Positions 19,056 to 29,241 of a DNA stretch of 57,620 nucleotides are shown piece by piece. Made by a program: the position numbers and the translations under genes. Origin of the DNA: Saprospiraceae bacterium (GTDB taxonomy: Bacteria > Bacteroidota > Bacteroidia > Chitinophagales > Saprospiraceae); NCBI GenBank assembly GCA_022448955.1, contig JAKVCU010000070.1:1-57620 (forward strand), written 5' to 3'. The notes below the pieces were generated by a model that had not been told where the DNA came from, did not search any database, and saw only the letters and a program-made list of their open reading frames with translations. How positions within the stretch are numbered: the stretch's first letter is position 1; each line of letters opens with the position of its first letter.

Positions 19056-19172
19056 ATGAAAGTTAGACCATCGATCAAAAAGCGCTCTGCGGATTGCAAG
19101 ATCGTAAGAAGAAAAGGAAAATTGTATATCATTAACAAGAAGAATCCAAAGTTCAAGCAACGCCAAGGTTAA
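19056..19172 (+). CDS. rpmJ: 50S ribosomal protein L36 (bL36), zinc-free form
   Basis: 38 residues: [20 protein letters not shown] followed by [18 protein letters not shown]. The zinc ribbon of the C-plus form needs three Cys and one His; here only Cys14 remains (position 11 is Ser, 27 is Asn, and the His position is Phe), so zinc cannot be bound in the usual way. This C-minus sequence is the form common in Bacteroidota. Located between infA and rpsM as expected. Confidence 0.95.
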   Translation: MKVRPSIKKRSADCKIVRRKGKLYIINKKNPKFKQRQG

Positions 19173-19209
19173 TTTGGAGTTGGACAACTTTCTAAAATAG
19201 AATAGAAAT

Positions 19210-19587
19210 ATGGCTCGTATTGCAGGTAACGATTTACCAAGAAATAAGAGAGGCGTGATTGGCCTTACCTATGTCTATGGAATTGGTAGGACTAGAGCAG
19301 GTGAAATATTGGATAGAGCAGGTGTTGATCATAGCACTAAAGTAGGAGATTGGACAGACGATAACATTCGTGAGATTTCTGGTCTTATCCAAAATGAATA
19401 TACTGTTGAAGGGGAGCTTCGTTCTGAAGTTCAGATGAACATCAAGCGACTAATGGATATTGGTTGCTACAGAGGTCTCCGCCACAGAAGAGGTTTGCCT
19501 CTTCGTGGACAGCGTACTCAGACAAACGCTAGAACTCGTAAGGGTAAGCGTAAGACAGTTGCTAATAAGAAGAAAGTAACGAAATAA
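19210..19587 (+). CDS. rpsM: 30S ribosomal protein S13 (uS13)
   Basis: 125 residues, standard. S13 forms bridges to the 50S subunit and contacts P-site t[29 protein letters not shown] and the C-terminal [29 protein letters not shown] are diagnostic. A 129-nt gap before rpsK contains a weak imperfect stem but no gene. Confidence 0.97.
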   Translation: MARIAGNDLPRNKRGVIGLTYVYGIGRTRAGEILDRAGVDHSTKVGDWTDDNIREISGLIQNEYTVEGELRSEVQMNIKRLMDIGCYRGLRHRRGLPLRGQRTQTNARTRKGKRKTVANKKKVTK

Positions 19588-19716
19588 TTTCTTTTGTGGA
19601 ATATTTTCTGCTTGGTTAGAAGTAAAATAACGAATCATTTAATAAGATTCCTCTTATACCACACTTCATCCATGACTCTGTGAGGAGTGGGAAATTGGTA
19701 AAATTTGAATGTCAAA

Positions 19717-20103
19717 ATGGCGAAGGCAAAGAAAGCAAAAAAAAGAAACGTAAAAGTTGATCCAGAAGGATTTGCTTACATTCAAGCAAGCTTTAACAAC
19801 ATTATCATCTCTCTTACTAACAAAAGAGGTCAGGTGATATCTTGGGCTTCAGCAGGAAAAGCTGGCTTCCGTGGTTCTAAAAAGAACACACCTTATGCAG
19901 CTCAAGTAGCAGCTAATGACGCTGCAAGAGTAGCTTACGAAGCAGGCTTGCGTACTGTAGAAGTGTTCGTGAAAGGACCAGGTTCTGGTCGTGAAGCGGC
20001 AATTCGTGCAATTGATAGCGCAAATATCAGAGTGACGAAAATCAAAGACGTTACACCAATACCTCACAATGGTTGTCGTCCTCCAAAGCGTAGAAGAGTT
20101 TAA
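19717..20103 (+). CDS. rpsK: 30S ribosomal protein S11 (uS11)
   Basis: 128 residues from the ATG at 19717 ([15 protein letters not shown]). An in-frame TTG at 19705 was rejected. S11 forms part of the 30S platform at the E site. [44 protein letters not shown] and the [18 protein letters not shown] end are diagnostic; the Asn of the PHNG motif, an isoaspartate site in E. coli, is present. Confidence 0.96.
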   Translation: MAKAKKAKKRNVKVDPEGFAYIQASFNNIIISLTNKRGQVISWASAGKAGFRGSKKNTPYAAQVAANDAARVAYEAGLRTVEVFVKGPGSGREAAIRAIDSANIRVTKIKDVTPIPHNGCRPPKRRRV

Positions 20104-20148
20104 TTCTGTTTTAGACTGTGGTCAAAATTTTGAAAATTAGTAATTAAG

Positions 20149-20760
20149 ATGGCGAGATATACTGGACCTAAAACAAAGAAGGCAAGAGCATTTGGAGAGC
20201 CAATCTTTGGGTTTGATAAATCATTCGAGCGTAAAAAATACCCTCCTGGACAACATGGCAATACCAGACGTCGTAAGCAAAAGTCCGACTATGCATTGCA
20301 GTTGATGGAGAAACAAAAAGCAAAATACACTTATGGTGTATTAGAGCGTCAGTTTAGAAATCTTTTCGAGGAAGCAAACCGTAGAAAAGGTGTAACTGGT
20401 GAAAACTTGCTTCGCCTATTAGAAGCTCGTTTAGATAACACTGTTTTCCGCTTAGGTATTGCTCCTACGCGTCGTGCAGCAAGACAATTAGTTACTCATA
20501 AGCACATTACCGTAAATGGCGTTCTTACGAACATCCCATCTTACCAATTGCGTGCTGGTGATATCGTTGCTGTTCGTGGTAGATCACAGGCTTTAATTGT
20601 AATTAAAGATTCTGTGACAAACAAATCAGATGTTAGAAAATACCCTTGGTTAGAGTTCAACCCTGATAAAATGCAGGGCGTTTTCTTGGAATATCCAGAA
20701 AGAGAAAACATCCCTGAAAAGATCAATGAACAGCTTATCGTTGAATTGTATTCTAAGTAA
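20149..20760 (+). CDS. rpsD: 30S ribosomal protein S4 (uS4)
   Basis: 203 residues, standard. S4 starts 30S assembly, is at the mRNA entry, and in E. coli represses the alpha operon. [20 protein letters not shown] and the S4 RNA-binding domain ([30 protein letters not shown]) are clear. The 140 nt before rpoA hold two small hairpins. Confidence 0.97.
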   Translation: MARYTGPKTKKARAFGEPIFGFDKSFERKKYPPGQHGNTRRRKQKSDYALQLMEKQKAKYTYGVLERQFRNLFEEANRRKGVTGENLLRLLEARLDNTVFRLGIAPTRRAARQLVTHKHITVNGVLTNIPSYQLRAGDIVAVRGRSQALIVIKDSVTNKSDVRKYPWLEFNPDKMQGVFLEYPERENIPEKINEQLIVELYSK

Positions 20761-20776
20761 GGTAAAAAATATAGCA

Positions 20777-20873
20777 GGGTGCTGGTTTCGATCAGTGCCC
20801 TCACTCATATAAGCGACTTTCCTAAGTCCAACAGGTGCACCACAAAATCTACTGATCTTCAATTTGTCAGTAG
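20777..20873 (+). promoter_or_regulatory. paired hairpins in the rpsD-rpoA gap
   Basis: The first stem pairs the segment around 20777-20784 with that around 20795-20802 (8 bp with two G-U pairs). The second, at 20849-20873, has a perfect 7-bp stem and is followed by a moderately T-rich run. Could be an attenuator or an S4-binding leader; the family is not recognised. Confidence 0.35.
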
Positions 20874-20900
20874 TGTTTTATTTAAAGTTTACATAAGCTT

Positions 20901-21899
20901 ATGAGTATACTAAATTTTCAGAAGCCGGATAAAATCGTTATGCAAAAAGCTAACGATTTCGAAGGTCTTTTTGAATTCAAACCTTTAGAACCAGGATTCG
21001 GTCAAACAGTTGGTAACGCTTTAAGAAGGGTACTTCTATCCTCTCTTGAAGGTTTTGCTATTTCTGCTGTTCGTATTGCTGGTGTCGAACACGAATTCGG
21101 TACGATTCGTGGCGTTGTGGAAGACGTAATCGAGATTATTCTTAATCTGAAACAAGTACGTTTGAAGCAATTAATTGCAGATGAGGAAATTACAAATGAA
21201 AAAATCTACCTTACTATCAACGGTAAGGAAGAGTTCAGAGCTAGTGATATTGAAGAACATACGAATGTTTTCAAAATTATGAATCCAGATATGCTGATTT
21301 GTAACATGGAACCATTCGTTAATTTGGAAATGGAACTTACCGTAACCAAAGGTCGTGGTTATGTTCCTGCAGATGAAAATCTACCTAAGGATGCAGCCAT
21401 CGGTGTTATCCCTGTAGATGCCATCTACACTCCCATCAAAAATGTTGCTTACCGCGTAGAAAATACACGTGTAGGTCAACGTACAGATTATGAGAAGTTA
21501 ACCGTTGAAGTCAAAACGGATGGTACTATCCACCCGGAAGATGCGATCAAAGAAGCTTCCAGAATCTTAATTCAACATTTGATGTTGATCACAGATGAAA
21601 AGATCACCTTTGATGATGCTTCAACTCGTGAAGACAATATCGTGGATGAGCATATCTTACACATGCGTAAGTTGTTAAAAACGTCTCTTGAGGATCTTGA
21701 TCTTTCAGTACGTGCTTACAATTGTTTGAAAGCTGCTAAGATTAATACACTAGCTGAGCTTGTAAGATACGATACGCACGAACTATTGAAGTTCCGTAAC
21801 TTTGGTAAGAAATCTTTGGTTGAAATTGAAGAATTACTTCAAGACAAAGGCCTTACTTTCGGTATGGATCTTTCTAAGTATAAATTAGACGAAGACTAA
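20901..21899 (+). CDS. rpoA: DNA-directed RNA polymerase subunit alpha
   Basis: 332 residues, standard. Alpha dimerises to start RNA-polymerase assembly and its C-terminal domain contacts upstream DNA and activators. N-terminal domain: [26 protein letters not shown]-terminal domain: about residues 255-320 with [21 protein letters not shown] and [20 protein letters not shown] terminator-like hairpin follows directly at 21912-21936, before rplQ. Confidence 0.98.
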   Translation: MSILNFQKPDKIVMQKANDFEGLFEFKPLEPGFGQTVGNALRRVLLSSLEGFAISAVRIAGVEHEFGTIRGVVEDVIEIILNLKQVRLKQLIADEEITNEKIYLTINGKEEFRASDIEEHTNVFKIMNPDMLICNMEPFVNLEMELTVTKGRGYVPADENLPKDAAIGVIPVDAIYTPIKNVAYRVENTRVGQRTDYEKLTVEVKTDGTIHPEDAIKEASRILIQHLMLITDEKITFDDASTREDNIVDEHILHMRKLLKTSLEDLDLSVRAYNCLKAAKINTLAELVRYDTHELLKFRNFGKKSLVEIEELLQDKGLTFGMDLSKYKLDED

Positions 21900-21911
21900 T
21901 TTTATTCAGCT

Positions 21912-21936
21912 AATTGGTCTTTTTGACCAATTTTTT
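21912..21936 (+). terminator. terminator-like hairpin between rpoA and rplQ
   Basis: 8-bp perfect stem AATTGGTC/GACCAATT with a 5-nt T loop, followed directly by TTTT. It has the form of an intrinsic terminator, but rplQ, which normally shares the rpoA mRNA, lies only 77 nt further on. A second hairpin (21959-21979) precedes rplQ. May reduce rather than stop readthrough. Confidence 0.55.
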
Positions 21937-22012
21937 AACTGCAATGACTAACCGCTTATACTTATCCTATCGATAAGTAGCAGGAAAGTGTTGCGATGAA
22001 AACTTATTTAAA

Positions 22013-22558
22013 ATGAGACACGGAAAAAAATTCAATCATTTAGGTCGTAAATCGGCACACAGAAAGGCCCTTCTACGTAACCTTGCAATCGCTTTGATCG
22101 AACACAAGCGTATCAGAACAACTCTAGCTAAAGCAAAAGCTTTAAGAAAGTTTGTTGAACCACTAGTAACAAAGTCTAAAGCTAATACGACACACTCTCG
22201 TCGTGTTGTATTCAGTTACCTGCAGAAAAAAGAAGCCGTTAAGATTTTATTCGATGAGATCGCAGCTAAAGTTGCGGACCGCCCAGGTGGCTATGTACGT
22301 GTGATCAAAACGGGCTTCCGCCCACATGATGGTGCGGAAATGGCCATGATTGAGTTTGTTGATTATAACGATGTTTACTCTACTCAATCTTCTGAAGAGA
22401 AAGGAAGCGGTAGAAGACGTCGCCGTAAGAAAAAGAGTAGTGATGCTGCACCTGCAGTAGTAGCAGACACTGCGGTAGAAACTGTTGAGGATTCAGTAGA
22501 AGAAGCTACTGAAGAAACAACCGAAGACAACACAGAAGAAAAGAAGGATGAAGCATAA
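22013..22558 (+). CDS. rplQ: 50S ribosomal protein L17 (bL17) with acidic tail
   Basis: 181 residues; the usual L17 is 115-130. L17 sits at the large-subunit surface near the exit tunnel. The core [25 protein letters not shown] ... [26 protein letters not shown] is complete by about residue 118. The tail starts with a basic patch ([13 protein letters not shown]) and turns into about 40 residues rich in Glu, Thr and Val. Last gene of the locus, closed by the terminator at 22588. Confidence 0.96.
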   Translation: MRHGKKFNHLGRKSAHRKALLRNLAIALIEHKRIRTTLAKAKALRKFVEPLVTKSKANTTHSRRVVFSYLQKKEAVKILFDEIAAKVADRPGGYVRVIKTGFRPHDGAEMAMIEFVDYNDVYSTQSSEEKGSGRRRRRKKKSSDAAPAVVADTAVETVEDSVEEATEETTEDNTEEKKDEA

Positions 22559-22587
22559 AATGATGCCATATTTCATTTTCTAAAAAT

Positions 22588-22624
22588 AAAAGGCTACCTG
22601 TCTAAGATGGGTAGCCTTTTTTTT
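22588..22624 (+). terminator. intrinsic terminator of the ribosomal locus
   Basis: 11-bp stem AAAAGGCTACC/GGTAGCCTTTT (22588-22598 with 22610-22620) and then a run of T. It is 30 nt after the rplQ stop and separates the ribosomal locus from carA. Confidence 0.85.
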
Positions 22625-22636
22625 GATCCATTGTTA

Positions 22637-22665
22637 TTTGCTTCAAATTTCTTAGGCTATATTTG
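22637..22665 (+). promoter_or_regulatory. candidate promoter of carA
   Basis: TTTG at 22637-22640 and TATATTTG at 22658-22665. The -7 element is a perfect match, but the 17-nt spacing is shorter than the usual 19-20. It is 91 nt upstream of the carA ATG. Confidence 0.45.
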
Positions 22666-22756
22666 CAAAAATTTTGAACTACCCAATTAATTAGCAACAA
22701 TTCAACCATATTACGCGACCTTTTCATTTGCGCATGCGTAATCTAAAATATCAACC

Positions 22757-23860
22757 ATGGGAGAGCTAAAAGATGCACCAGCTATTCTGCTTTTAGAAGA
22801 TGGCACTGTATTCCACGGCAAGGCAGCAGGACATATCGGCACCACCACAGGAGAGATATGTTTTAACACGGGAATGACAGGCTACCAAGAAATTTTTACT
22901 GATCCTTCTTACTTCGGTCAGTTATTGGTAACGACCAATGCCCACATCGGCAACTATGGTACTAAGCGTTCCGAGACGGAATCGTGGAGTATCAAAATTG
23001 CAGGCTTGATTTGTAAAAATTTTACTTGGCAGTATTCTCGCCAACAAGCAGATACTTCTATTCAAGAATATTTTGATGATGAAAAATTGGTAGGTATCTC
23101 AAGTGTCGATACCCGCGCAATTGTTCGTCATATTCGGGATAAAGGCGCCATGAATGCCATTATTTCTTCTGAAATATTGGATGTTGAAGAGTTAAAGAAA
23201 AAATTGGCAGAAGTTCCTTCCATGAAAGGTCTAGAATTGGCCTCCAAAGTAACGACTAAAGAAGCATTTACTTTGGGGAATCCAGATGCTAAGTACAAAG
23301 TAGCAGTCATGGATTATGGCGTAAAGCAAAACATCTTGAACTGCTTTACAGAAAGAGATTGTTATGTGAAAGTATTTCCAGCAAAAACAACTGCGGAAGA
23401 GGTCATTTCTTGGGGAGCTGACGGCTATTTCCTTTCTAATGGCCCTGGCGATCCCGCTGCTATGGATTATGCCGTACAAACAGCTAAACGATTGATGGAA
23501 GAAGACAAACCATTATTCGGTATCTGTTTAGGACATCAATTATTGGCATTATCTGTAGATATTCCAACTTATAAAATGCATAATGGTCACCGCGGGATCA
23601 ATCACCCTGTAAAGAATCTTTTAACAGGGAAGTCTGAAATCACGAGCCAAAATCATGGATTTGGCGTAAGCCCAGAAGCCATTTATGCCAATGAAGATAA
23701 AGTAGAAATAACACATATCAATCTTAATGATGATACCATCGAAGGGATCAAGATCAAAGGGAAAAATGCCTTTTCAGTGCAATATCACCCTGAGGCATCT
23801 CCTGGTCCACATGACGCCCGTTACTTGTTTGACCATTTTATAAACTTAATGGAGAATTAA
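22757..23860 (+). CDS. carA: carbamoyl-phosphate synthase small subunit
   Basis: 367 residues, standard. The subunit hydrolyses glutamine and passes ammonia to CarB, which makes carbamoyl phosphate for pyrimidine and arginine synthesis. N-terminal CPSase domain (FHGKAAGHIGTTTGEICFNTGMTGYQEI), then class I glutamine amidotransferase domain with Cys257 (GICLGHQLL), His344 and Glu346 (QYHPEASPGPHD): complete triad. carB is not in the window. It stands alone between terminator and eno, 116 nt apart. Confidence 0.97.
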   Translation: MGELKDAPAILLLEDGTVFHGKAAGHIGTTTGEICFNTGMTGYQEIFTDPSYFGQLLVTTNAHIGNYGTKRSETESWSIKIAGLICKNFTWQYSRQQADTSIQEYFDDEKLVGISSVDTRAIVRHIRDKGAMNAIISSEILDVEELKKKLAEVPSMKGLELASKVTTKEAFTLGNPDAKYKVAVMDYGVKQNILNCFTERDCYVKVFPAKTTAEEVISWGADGYFLSNGPGDPAAMDYAVQTAKRLMEEDKPLFGICLGHQLLALSVDIPTYKMHNGHRGINHPVKNLLTGKSEITSQNHGFGVSPEAIYANEDKVEITHINLNDDTIEGIKIKGKNAFSVQYHPEASPGPHDARYLFDHFINLMEN

Positions 23861-23964
23861 CCGGTGAAACAACTTGATTGTAGCAGGCTTCATTATTTTT
23901 GCTGCTTGAAAATTATAGCGAAACCTAGTCCTAAACCATATAGAACGATTCTGTAACGTTTTAA

Positions 23965-25263
<1,299 letters not shown>

Positions 25264-25399
25264 GCATAATGCCGTTAATGGTTGAATAGTGTAATAGTTG
25301 TTGGTAAGAATATACCATTAACCATTTCACTATTTACCAAAATAATTTTGATTAGTGGTTTTAAGTTTTAATTTTTGAAGAATAATTAAGCAAACTACC

Positions 25400-25732
25400 A
25401 TGGCTAATCAAAATAATCCACTTCAACCATTACTAGATCGAGTACCGGCTCCTTTTAAGAATAAGTACTTTTTGGTATTAGTGCTTTTTGTTTTTTGGAT
25501 GGTATTTTTTGATCGAAGTGATATGCTTACCCAATGGAGACTACAAAACTCTGTTGAGAAGCTGGAAGAAGACAAAGTGTATTACTCCAAAAAAATCAAA
25601 GAAGCGCAACAAGAGCGTTTAGATTTGGAAGTAAACAAAGAAAAATTTGCACGCGAAAAGTACTATTTGCAGAAGCAAAATGAAGATGTCTTCATTATTC
25701 AGAAACCTGAAAAGGAAGACCAAAAAGATTAA
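25400..25732 (+). CDS. DivIC/FtsB-type septum formation initiator
   Basis: 110 residues. A short cytosolic start, one membrane helix at about residues 24-40 (YFLVLVLFVFWMVFFD) and a coiled coil from about 46 to 90 rich in Lys/Glu heptads. This is the layout of FtsB/DivIC proteins, which link FtsL and FtsQ in the divisome; the RSDMLTQWRLQNSVEKLEEDKVYYSKKI region fits the family. It follows eno, as FtsB-like genes do in many bacteria. A possible -7 element TAATTTTG lies at 25343-25350. Confidence 0.85.
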   Translation: MANQNNPLQPLLDRVPAPFKNKYFLVLVLFVFWMVFFDRSDMLTQWRLQNSVEKLEEDKVYYSKKIKEAQQERLDLEVNKEKFAREKYYLQKQNEDVFIIQKPEKEDQKD

Positions 25733-25811
25733 CTCGAACCAAAAGCAAGACTTTAACCAAAACCACATAAGTTTTAAGTCTTATTCATAGCAAGTAAAAT
25801 TTCAATACATT

Positions 25812-26684
25812 ATGTCAGTTCTTGTAAATAAAGATTCTAAAATTATTGTTCAGGGATTTACTGGTAAGGAAGGTACTTTCCACGCTAGCCAAATGATCGA
25901 ATATGGTACCAATGTTGTTGGTGGTGTAACACCAGGAAAAGGTGGCCAAAACCACTTGGATAAGCCAGTTTTGAATACCGTAGCAGAAGCTGTTGAGAAA
26001 TTAGGTGCAGATACATCTGTTATCTTTGTTCCACCTCCGTTTGCAGCAGATGCTATCATGGAAGCTGCTGATGCAGGTATCAAAGTGATCATTTGTATCA
26101 CAGAAGGTATTCCTGTTCAGGATATGGTAAAGGTAAAAGCTTATATCTCTGACAAAGATTGTCGTTTGGTTGGACCTAACTGCCCTGGTGTAATGACACC
26201 AGGTGAAGCGAAGTGTGGTATCATGCCAGGCTTTATCCATAACCCAGGAAGAATTGGAATCGTTTCTCGTTCAGGAACATTGACATACGAAGCGGTAGAT
26301 CAAGTAACAAAAGCTGGTCTTGGTCAATCTACTTGTATCGGTATCGGTGGTGACCCAATCGTAGGTACAACGACTAAAGATGCAGTAGAATTATTGATGA
26401 ATGACCCTGATACAGATGGTATCATCATGATCGGTGAGATTGGAGGTAGCATGGAAGCAGATGCAGCACGTTATGTGAAAGAGCACGGTACAAAGCCAGT
26501 TGTTGGCTTTATCGCTGGTCAAACGGCTCCTAAAGGCCGTACAATGGGACACGCTGGTGCGATCATCGGTGGTGATGACGATACGGCAGAAGCAAAAATG
26601 AAAATCATGGCAGAATGTGGTATTCACGTAGTGAAGTCACCTGCTACGATTGGTGAAACTATGGCAAAAGCTTTAAAAGGATAA
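25812..26684 (+). CDS. sucD: succinyl-CoA synthetase subunit alpha (intact copy)
   Basis: 290 residues, standard. With SucC it turns succinyl-CoA into succinate while making ATP or GTP in the citric-acid cycle. CoA-binding domain ([23 protein letters not shown]), [12 protein letters not shown] and the phospho-histidine segment [13 protein letters not shown] with His247 are intact. sucC is not next to it. Its last 236 bp, including the stop and part of the terminator, are repeated at 27474-27712. Confidence 0.97.
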   Translation: MSVLVNKDSKIIVQGFTGKEGTFHASQMIEYGTNVVGGVTPGKGGQNHLDKPVLNTVAEAVEKLGADTSVIFVPPPFAADAIMEAADAGIKVIICITEGIPVQDMVKVKAYISDKDCRLVGPNCPGVMTPGEAKCGIMPGFIHNPGRIGIVSRSGTLTYEAVDQVTKAGLGQSTCIGIGGDPIVGTTTKDAVELLMNDPDTDGIIMIGEIGGSMEADAARYVKEHGTKPVVGFIAGQTAPKGRTMGHAGAIIGGDDDTAEAKMKIMAECGIHVVKSPATIGETMAKALKG

Positions 26685-26711
26685 TTTCTTTTTTTAAATA
26701 GACATTAAATG
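26476..26711 (+). repeat. direct repeat, copy 1 (3' end of sucD plus trailer)
   Basis: Matches 27474-27712 over its whole length with three single-base differences and one 3-bp insertion in copy 2. It ends just inside the terminator stem. Confidence 0.9.
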
Positions 26712-26743
26712 CCTTTCAGATGGATTTCTGGAAGGCATTTTTT
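26707..26743 (+). terminator. terminator after sucD
   Basis: 14-bp stem (26707-26720 with 26727-26740, one G-U pair), loop of six bases and a T run. Only the first few bases of its left arm are included in the duplicated sucD copy. Confidence 0.8.
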
Positions 26744-26897
26744 GTTGAAAAATTTGAGGTGAAATTAGATTTTTCATCAAAAGATACCATTTCAAGGTAT
26801 AGCTAAAAGTACTCAAAATCGTCTTGAAAATTGCTTAATCCTGAAAATACTCATATGCCTATGGCTGAATTTTATTATACTAATTCTAGCCAGCCGG

Positions 26898-26918
26898 CAG
26901 GTTCTAGCCTGACTACTT
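26898..26918 (+). repeat. 21-nt intergenic motif, copy 1
   Basis: Identical except for one base to 41466-41486. The core GGTTCTAGCC is followed by T(G/A)ACTACTT. Both copies lie in non-coding DNA. Confidence 0.5.
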
Positions 26919-26973
26919 GAGCAAGAATTTTGATGCGTCATTTCAACCTAACCAATAATTATTAAATGTAATT

Positions 26974-27453
26974 ATGAAAATCAAAATATTAGACTTCCTT
27001 TCCATTAATGGGTGGACCCAAATGATGACATTGTCTACTAAAAAATATGTATTATTTTTCTTTTTAACTTTTTTATTTCATGCCAATCAGACAGAGGCAG
27101 TAGTTGCTAGTAGTACTGCGACTCCTGCAGCTGTAGAACAAAACCTCAGCAAAAAGCAGAAGAGAAAGAGAAAGCGCCTAAAAAAGCTAAAGGAAAAAAT
27201 AGCTAAGAAAGTAGAGAAAAAAGATCGCAAAAATAAATTTGGTCGATTAGGGCTTTTAGCCTTATTAGGAGGAGGAATCCTTTTCATTTTGTTTGATGCC
27301 TTAATTTTAGCCTTATTGACTGCAATGGTTTTAGGTGCTATTGGTATGTTGCGAGACGAAAAGAAACTGCTAGCAATATTATCATTTTCAATATCCTTTG
27401 GCTTAATTCTTATCGGTGGAATTTTAGGAATCCTAGCTTGGACAGGATCTTAG
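26974..27453 (+). CDS. small exported or membrane protein, lysine-rich
   Basis: 159 residues; function not recognised. A first hydrophobic helix (about residues 25-38, [15 protein letters not shown]) looks like a signal peptide; the Met at 17 or 18 would place it nearer the start and may be the true start. A very basic stretch follows (residues 58-82, [21 protein letters not shown]), then two hydrophobic segments (about 92-122 and 133-156). Small Bacteroidota membrane proteins with this plan exist but have no known role. It lies between the two copies of the sucD 3' end and may have come in with that rearrangement. Confidence 0.65.
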   Translation: MKIKILDFLSINGWTQMMTLSTKKYVLFFFLTFLFHANQTEAVVASSTATPAAVEQNLSKKQKRKRKRLKKLKEKIAKKVEKKDRKNKFGRLGLLALLGGGILFILFDALILALLTAMVLGAIGMLRDEKKLLAILSFSISFGLILIGGILGILAWTGS

Positions 27454-27473
27454 GTATTGGCATTTATATTTGA

Positions 27474-27712
27474 TGAAAGAGCACGGTACAAAGCCAGTTG
27501 TTGGCTTTATCGCTGGTCAGACGGCTCCTAAAGGCCGTACAATGGGACACGCTGGTGCGATCATCGGTGGTGATGACGATACGGCGGCAGAAGCAAAAAT
27601 GAAAATCATGGCAGAATGCGGTATTCACGTAGTGAAGTCACCTGCTACGATTGGTGAAACAATGGCAAAAGCTTTAAAAGGATAATTTCTTTTTTTAAAT
27701 AGACATTAAATG
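27474..27712 (+). repeat. direct repeat, copy 2 (sucD 3' end)
   Basis: 239 bp nearly identical to 26476-26711. The match starts at TGAAAGAGC and ends at TAAATG inside the left arm of the terminator. A TATATTTG element lies directly upstream (27465-27472). Confidence 0.9.
27475..27685 (+). pseudogene. duplicated C-terminal fragment of sucD
   Basis: The frame reads [20 protein letters not shown] and on to the normal SucD C-terminus MAKALKG, including the GHAGAIIGG segment, but without the CoA-binding domain or most of the protein. An in-frame TTG/ATG at 27470/27473 could start a 70-71 residue peptide, though a fragment like this should not be an active enzyme. Compared with the intact gene it has one extra Ala codon ([10 protein letters not shown] instead of DDDTAEAKM), and the three base differences are all silent. 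That pattern suggests the fragment came from a functional sucD allele and not from long neutral decay. Confidence 0.9.
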
Positions 27713-27884
27713 GGTTGATCATCCAGATTTTATTACAGGTATTGAACCACAATTAATAAACTTTGGAGTTATTGATTTAAAGGATGCGATTTATATTCCG
27801 ATTCTTAATGGGCAGTATCCTGTAAGATTTACTTACCAAATAGGAGGTCGTACAGATGAACATATAAAAATGATCCAGTATTAA
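27711..27884 (+). pseudogene. C-terminal remnant of an unknown protein, cut by the sucD junction
   Basis: Immediately after the sucD copy an open frame reads WVDHPDFITGIEPQLINFGV and continues for 57 residues in all to a stop at 27882, ending GGRTDEHIKMIQY. There is no ATG and a stop lies a few codons upstream in the same frame, so the head of the gene is missing. Codon use looks like real coding sequence. It is followed 22 nt later by an exported-protein gene, so it was probably the upstream member of that operon. Family not recognised. Confidence 0.6.
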
Positions 27885-27906
27885 CTAATTTAAAGTTACT
27901 TTTATC

Positions 27907-29226
27907 ATGTATACTAGAAGATTAATATTTTCATATTTATTATTGTCTTTGGCCATTATTCTTAATGGTCAACAAGAAATAATAGTAGAAGATTTGGAAT
28001 TTAATGATCTCATACCAGAGAATTTATATCCGCAAGTTCCCGTTGAAATTATCGAAGATTGGAATGGAGATTTGGTTTTTATGAATTTTGCATTTTATCC
28101 GACTCGATTTGCAAAGTTAGATTTCAATAATGATTATTTTAGCTTTTTGACTAGTTGTTTTATATGCCCCGAAACAATTGATTTTGCTATAGATAAAATC
28201 GATGAAACGATTGTTTTTTATAATGGAAGTGGTGGAACTTTTCAAGTCAAAAATGATATTGTTTCGGCTCATCCACACCCTGGAAATTTATCAGGAAATC
28301 CACTTAGTTTCTTCTTTACATCCGAAGGACAGTTATGGTTTCTTGAAGAAAGTGAAAGTTCAGGATCAATTGTTAAGTTTTTTGATACTAATGATGAATG
28401 GATAACTTTTGATCAGGCTAGTGTAGGTGCCTTCTTTTCAGATATTAAATTGCTGAAAGAAGGACCAAATGGAGCTATTTGGGGGTTGAAAGAATTTGGT
28501 CTAGTGCGGTATGAAAATGGAGCGTGGGTAATAGATGAACAAGAATTTTCATCTCCTGCTAAATTTCTTGAAAGTAATCAAGATAATCTTTTTGTGGGTC
28601 TAGAGAATGGTGATATTTGGAAATGGAATGGTGCTTGGACTGAGATTTCTCATAATTTGAACATATCGAATTGTAAAGAAATGAAAGTCAAGAGCAACAA
28701 TGAAATTTGGATGATTGGCGGAGGTGAATTTTCACCTAAGGTTTGGGTGATTTCCGGAAATAGTAATTTAGAAAAAGATTTTGATCAGGTAAATGGATTA
28801 ATTGTTCCTGGAGGTAGTAGCCTATATGAATATATGAAATTGGTAATAGATAGTCAGGATAGGGTAATAGTACCAACTTTTCAAAGTTTGGTTAGTGCGA
28901 ATTTTGGTACTGTAATTTTCGAACTATCATTAGAAGAAGTTTCTTCTAACCAAGAATTAGACATTCAATATAGTGAGAAGATAAAAGTATCACCCAATCC
29001 ATCCAAAGGGCAATTCCAAATAGAATTATCGTCAAATATAGATATGCACAATACTATAGTTGAAATTAGAAATGCTTTTGGCCAAGTAATTTATTCTGAA
29101 CGTATGGAGATAATGCCTAAGGATCAATTGATAAATATTGATTTGGCAAATACACCAAAAGGGTGGTATACGGTATCTGTAAATACTGAAGAAACTACAA
29201 TGAGTCAAAAAGTAATTGTTAAGTAA
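27907..29226 (+). CDS. secreted protein with beta-propeller-like repeats and T9SS type A sorting domain
   Basis: 439 residues. Signal peptide MYTRRLIFSYLLLSLAIILNGQ. The middle part has repeated segments such as GAIWGLKEFGLVRYENGAWV, NLFVGLENGDIWKWNGAW and NEIWMIGGGE that resemble blades of a two-component-regulator-type propeller. The last ~80 residues (KVSPNPSKGQFQIEL ... GWYTVSVNTEETTMSQKVIVK) are a type A sorting domain that directs export through the type IX system. Only 15 nt before the next gene, so probably one operon. Specific role unknown. Confidence 0.8.
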   Translation: MYTRRLIFSYLLLSLAIILNGQQEIIVEDLEFNDLIPENLYPQVPVEIIEDWNGDLVFMNFAFYPTRFAKLDFNNDYFSFLTSCFICPETIDFAIDKIDETIVFYNGSGGTFQVKNDIVSAHPHPGNLSGNPLSFFFTSEGQLWFLEESESSGSIVKFFDTNDEWITFDQASVGAFFSDIKLLKEGPNGAIWGLKEFGLVRYENGAWVIDEQEFSSPAKFLESNQDNLFVGLENGDIWKWNGAWTEISHNLNISNCKEMKVKSNNEIWMIGGGEFSPKVWVISGNSNLEKDFDQVNGLIVPGGSSLYEYMKLVIDSQDRVIVPTFQSLVSANFGTVIFELSLEEVSSNQELDIQYSEKIKVSPNPSKGQFQIELSSNIDMHNTIVEIRNAFGQVIYSERMEIMPKDQLINIDLANTPKGWYTVSVNTEETTMSQKVIVK

Positions 29227-29241
29227 ATAAAGCAAATTTTC

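Noticed and set aside
19588-19716. Stem in the rpsM-rpsK gap as a regulatory RNA
   Set aside because: The pairing is short and imperfect and not convincing by eye.
26974-27453. Small protein between the sucD copies as an integrase or toxin
   Set aside because: It has a signal-like helix, a lysine-rich linker and membrane segments; no catalytic motif of integrases or known toxins.
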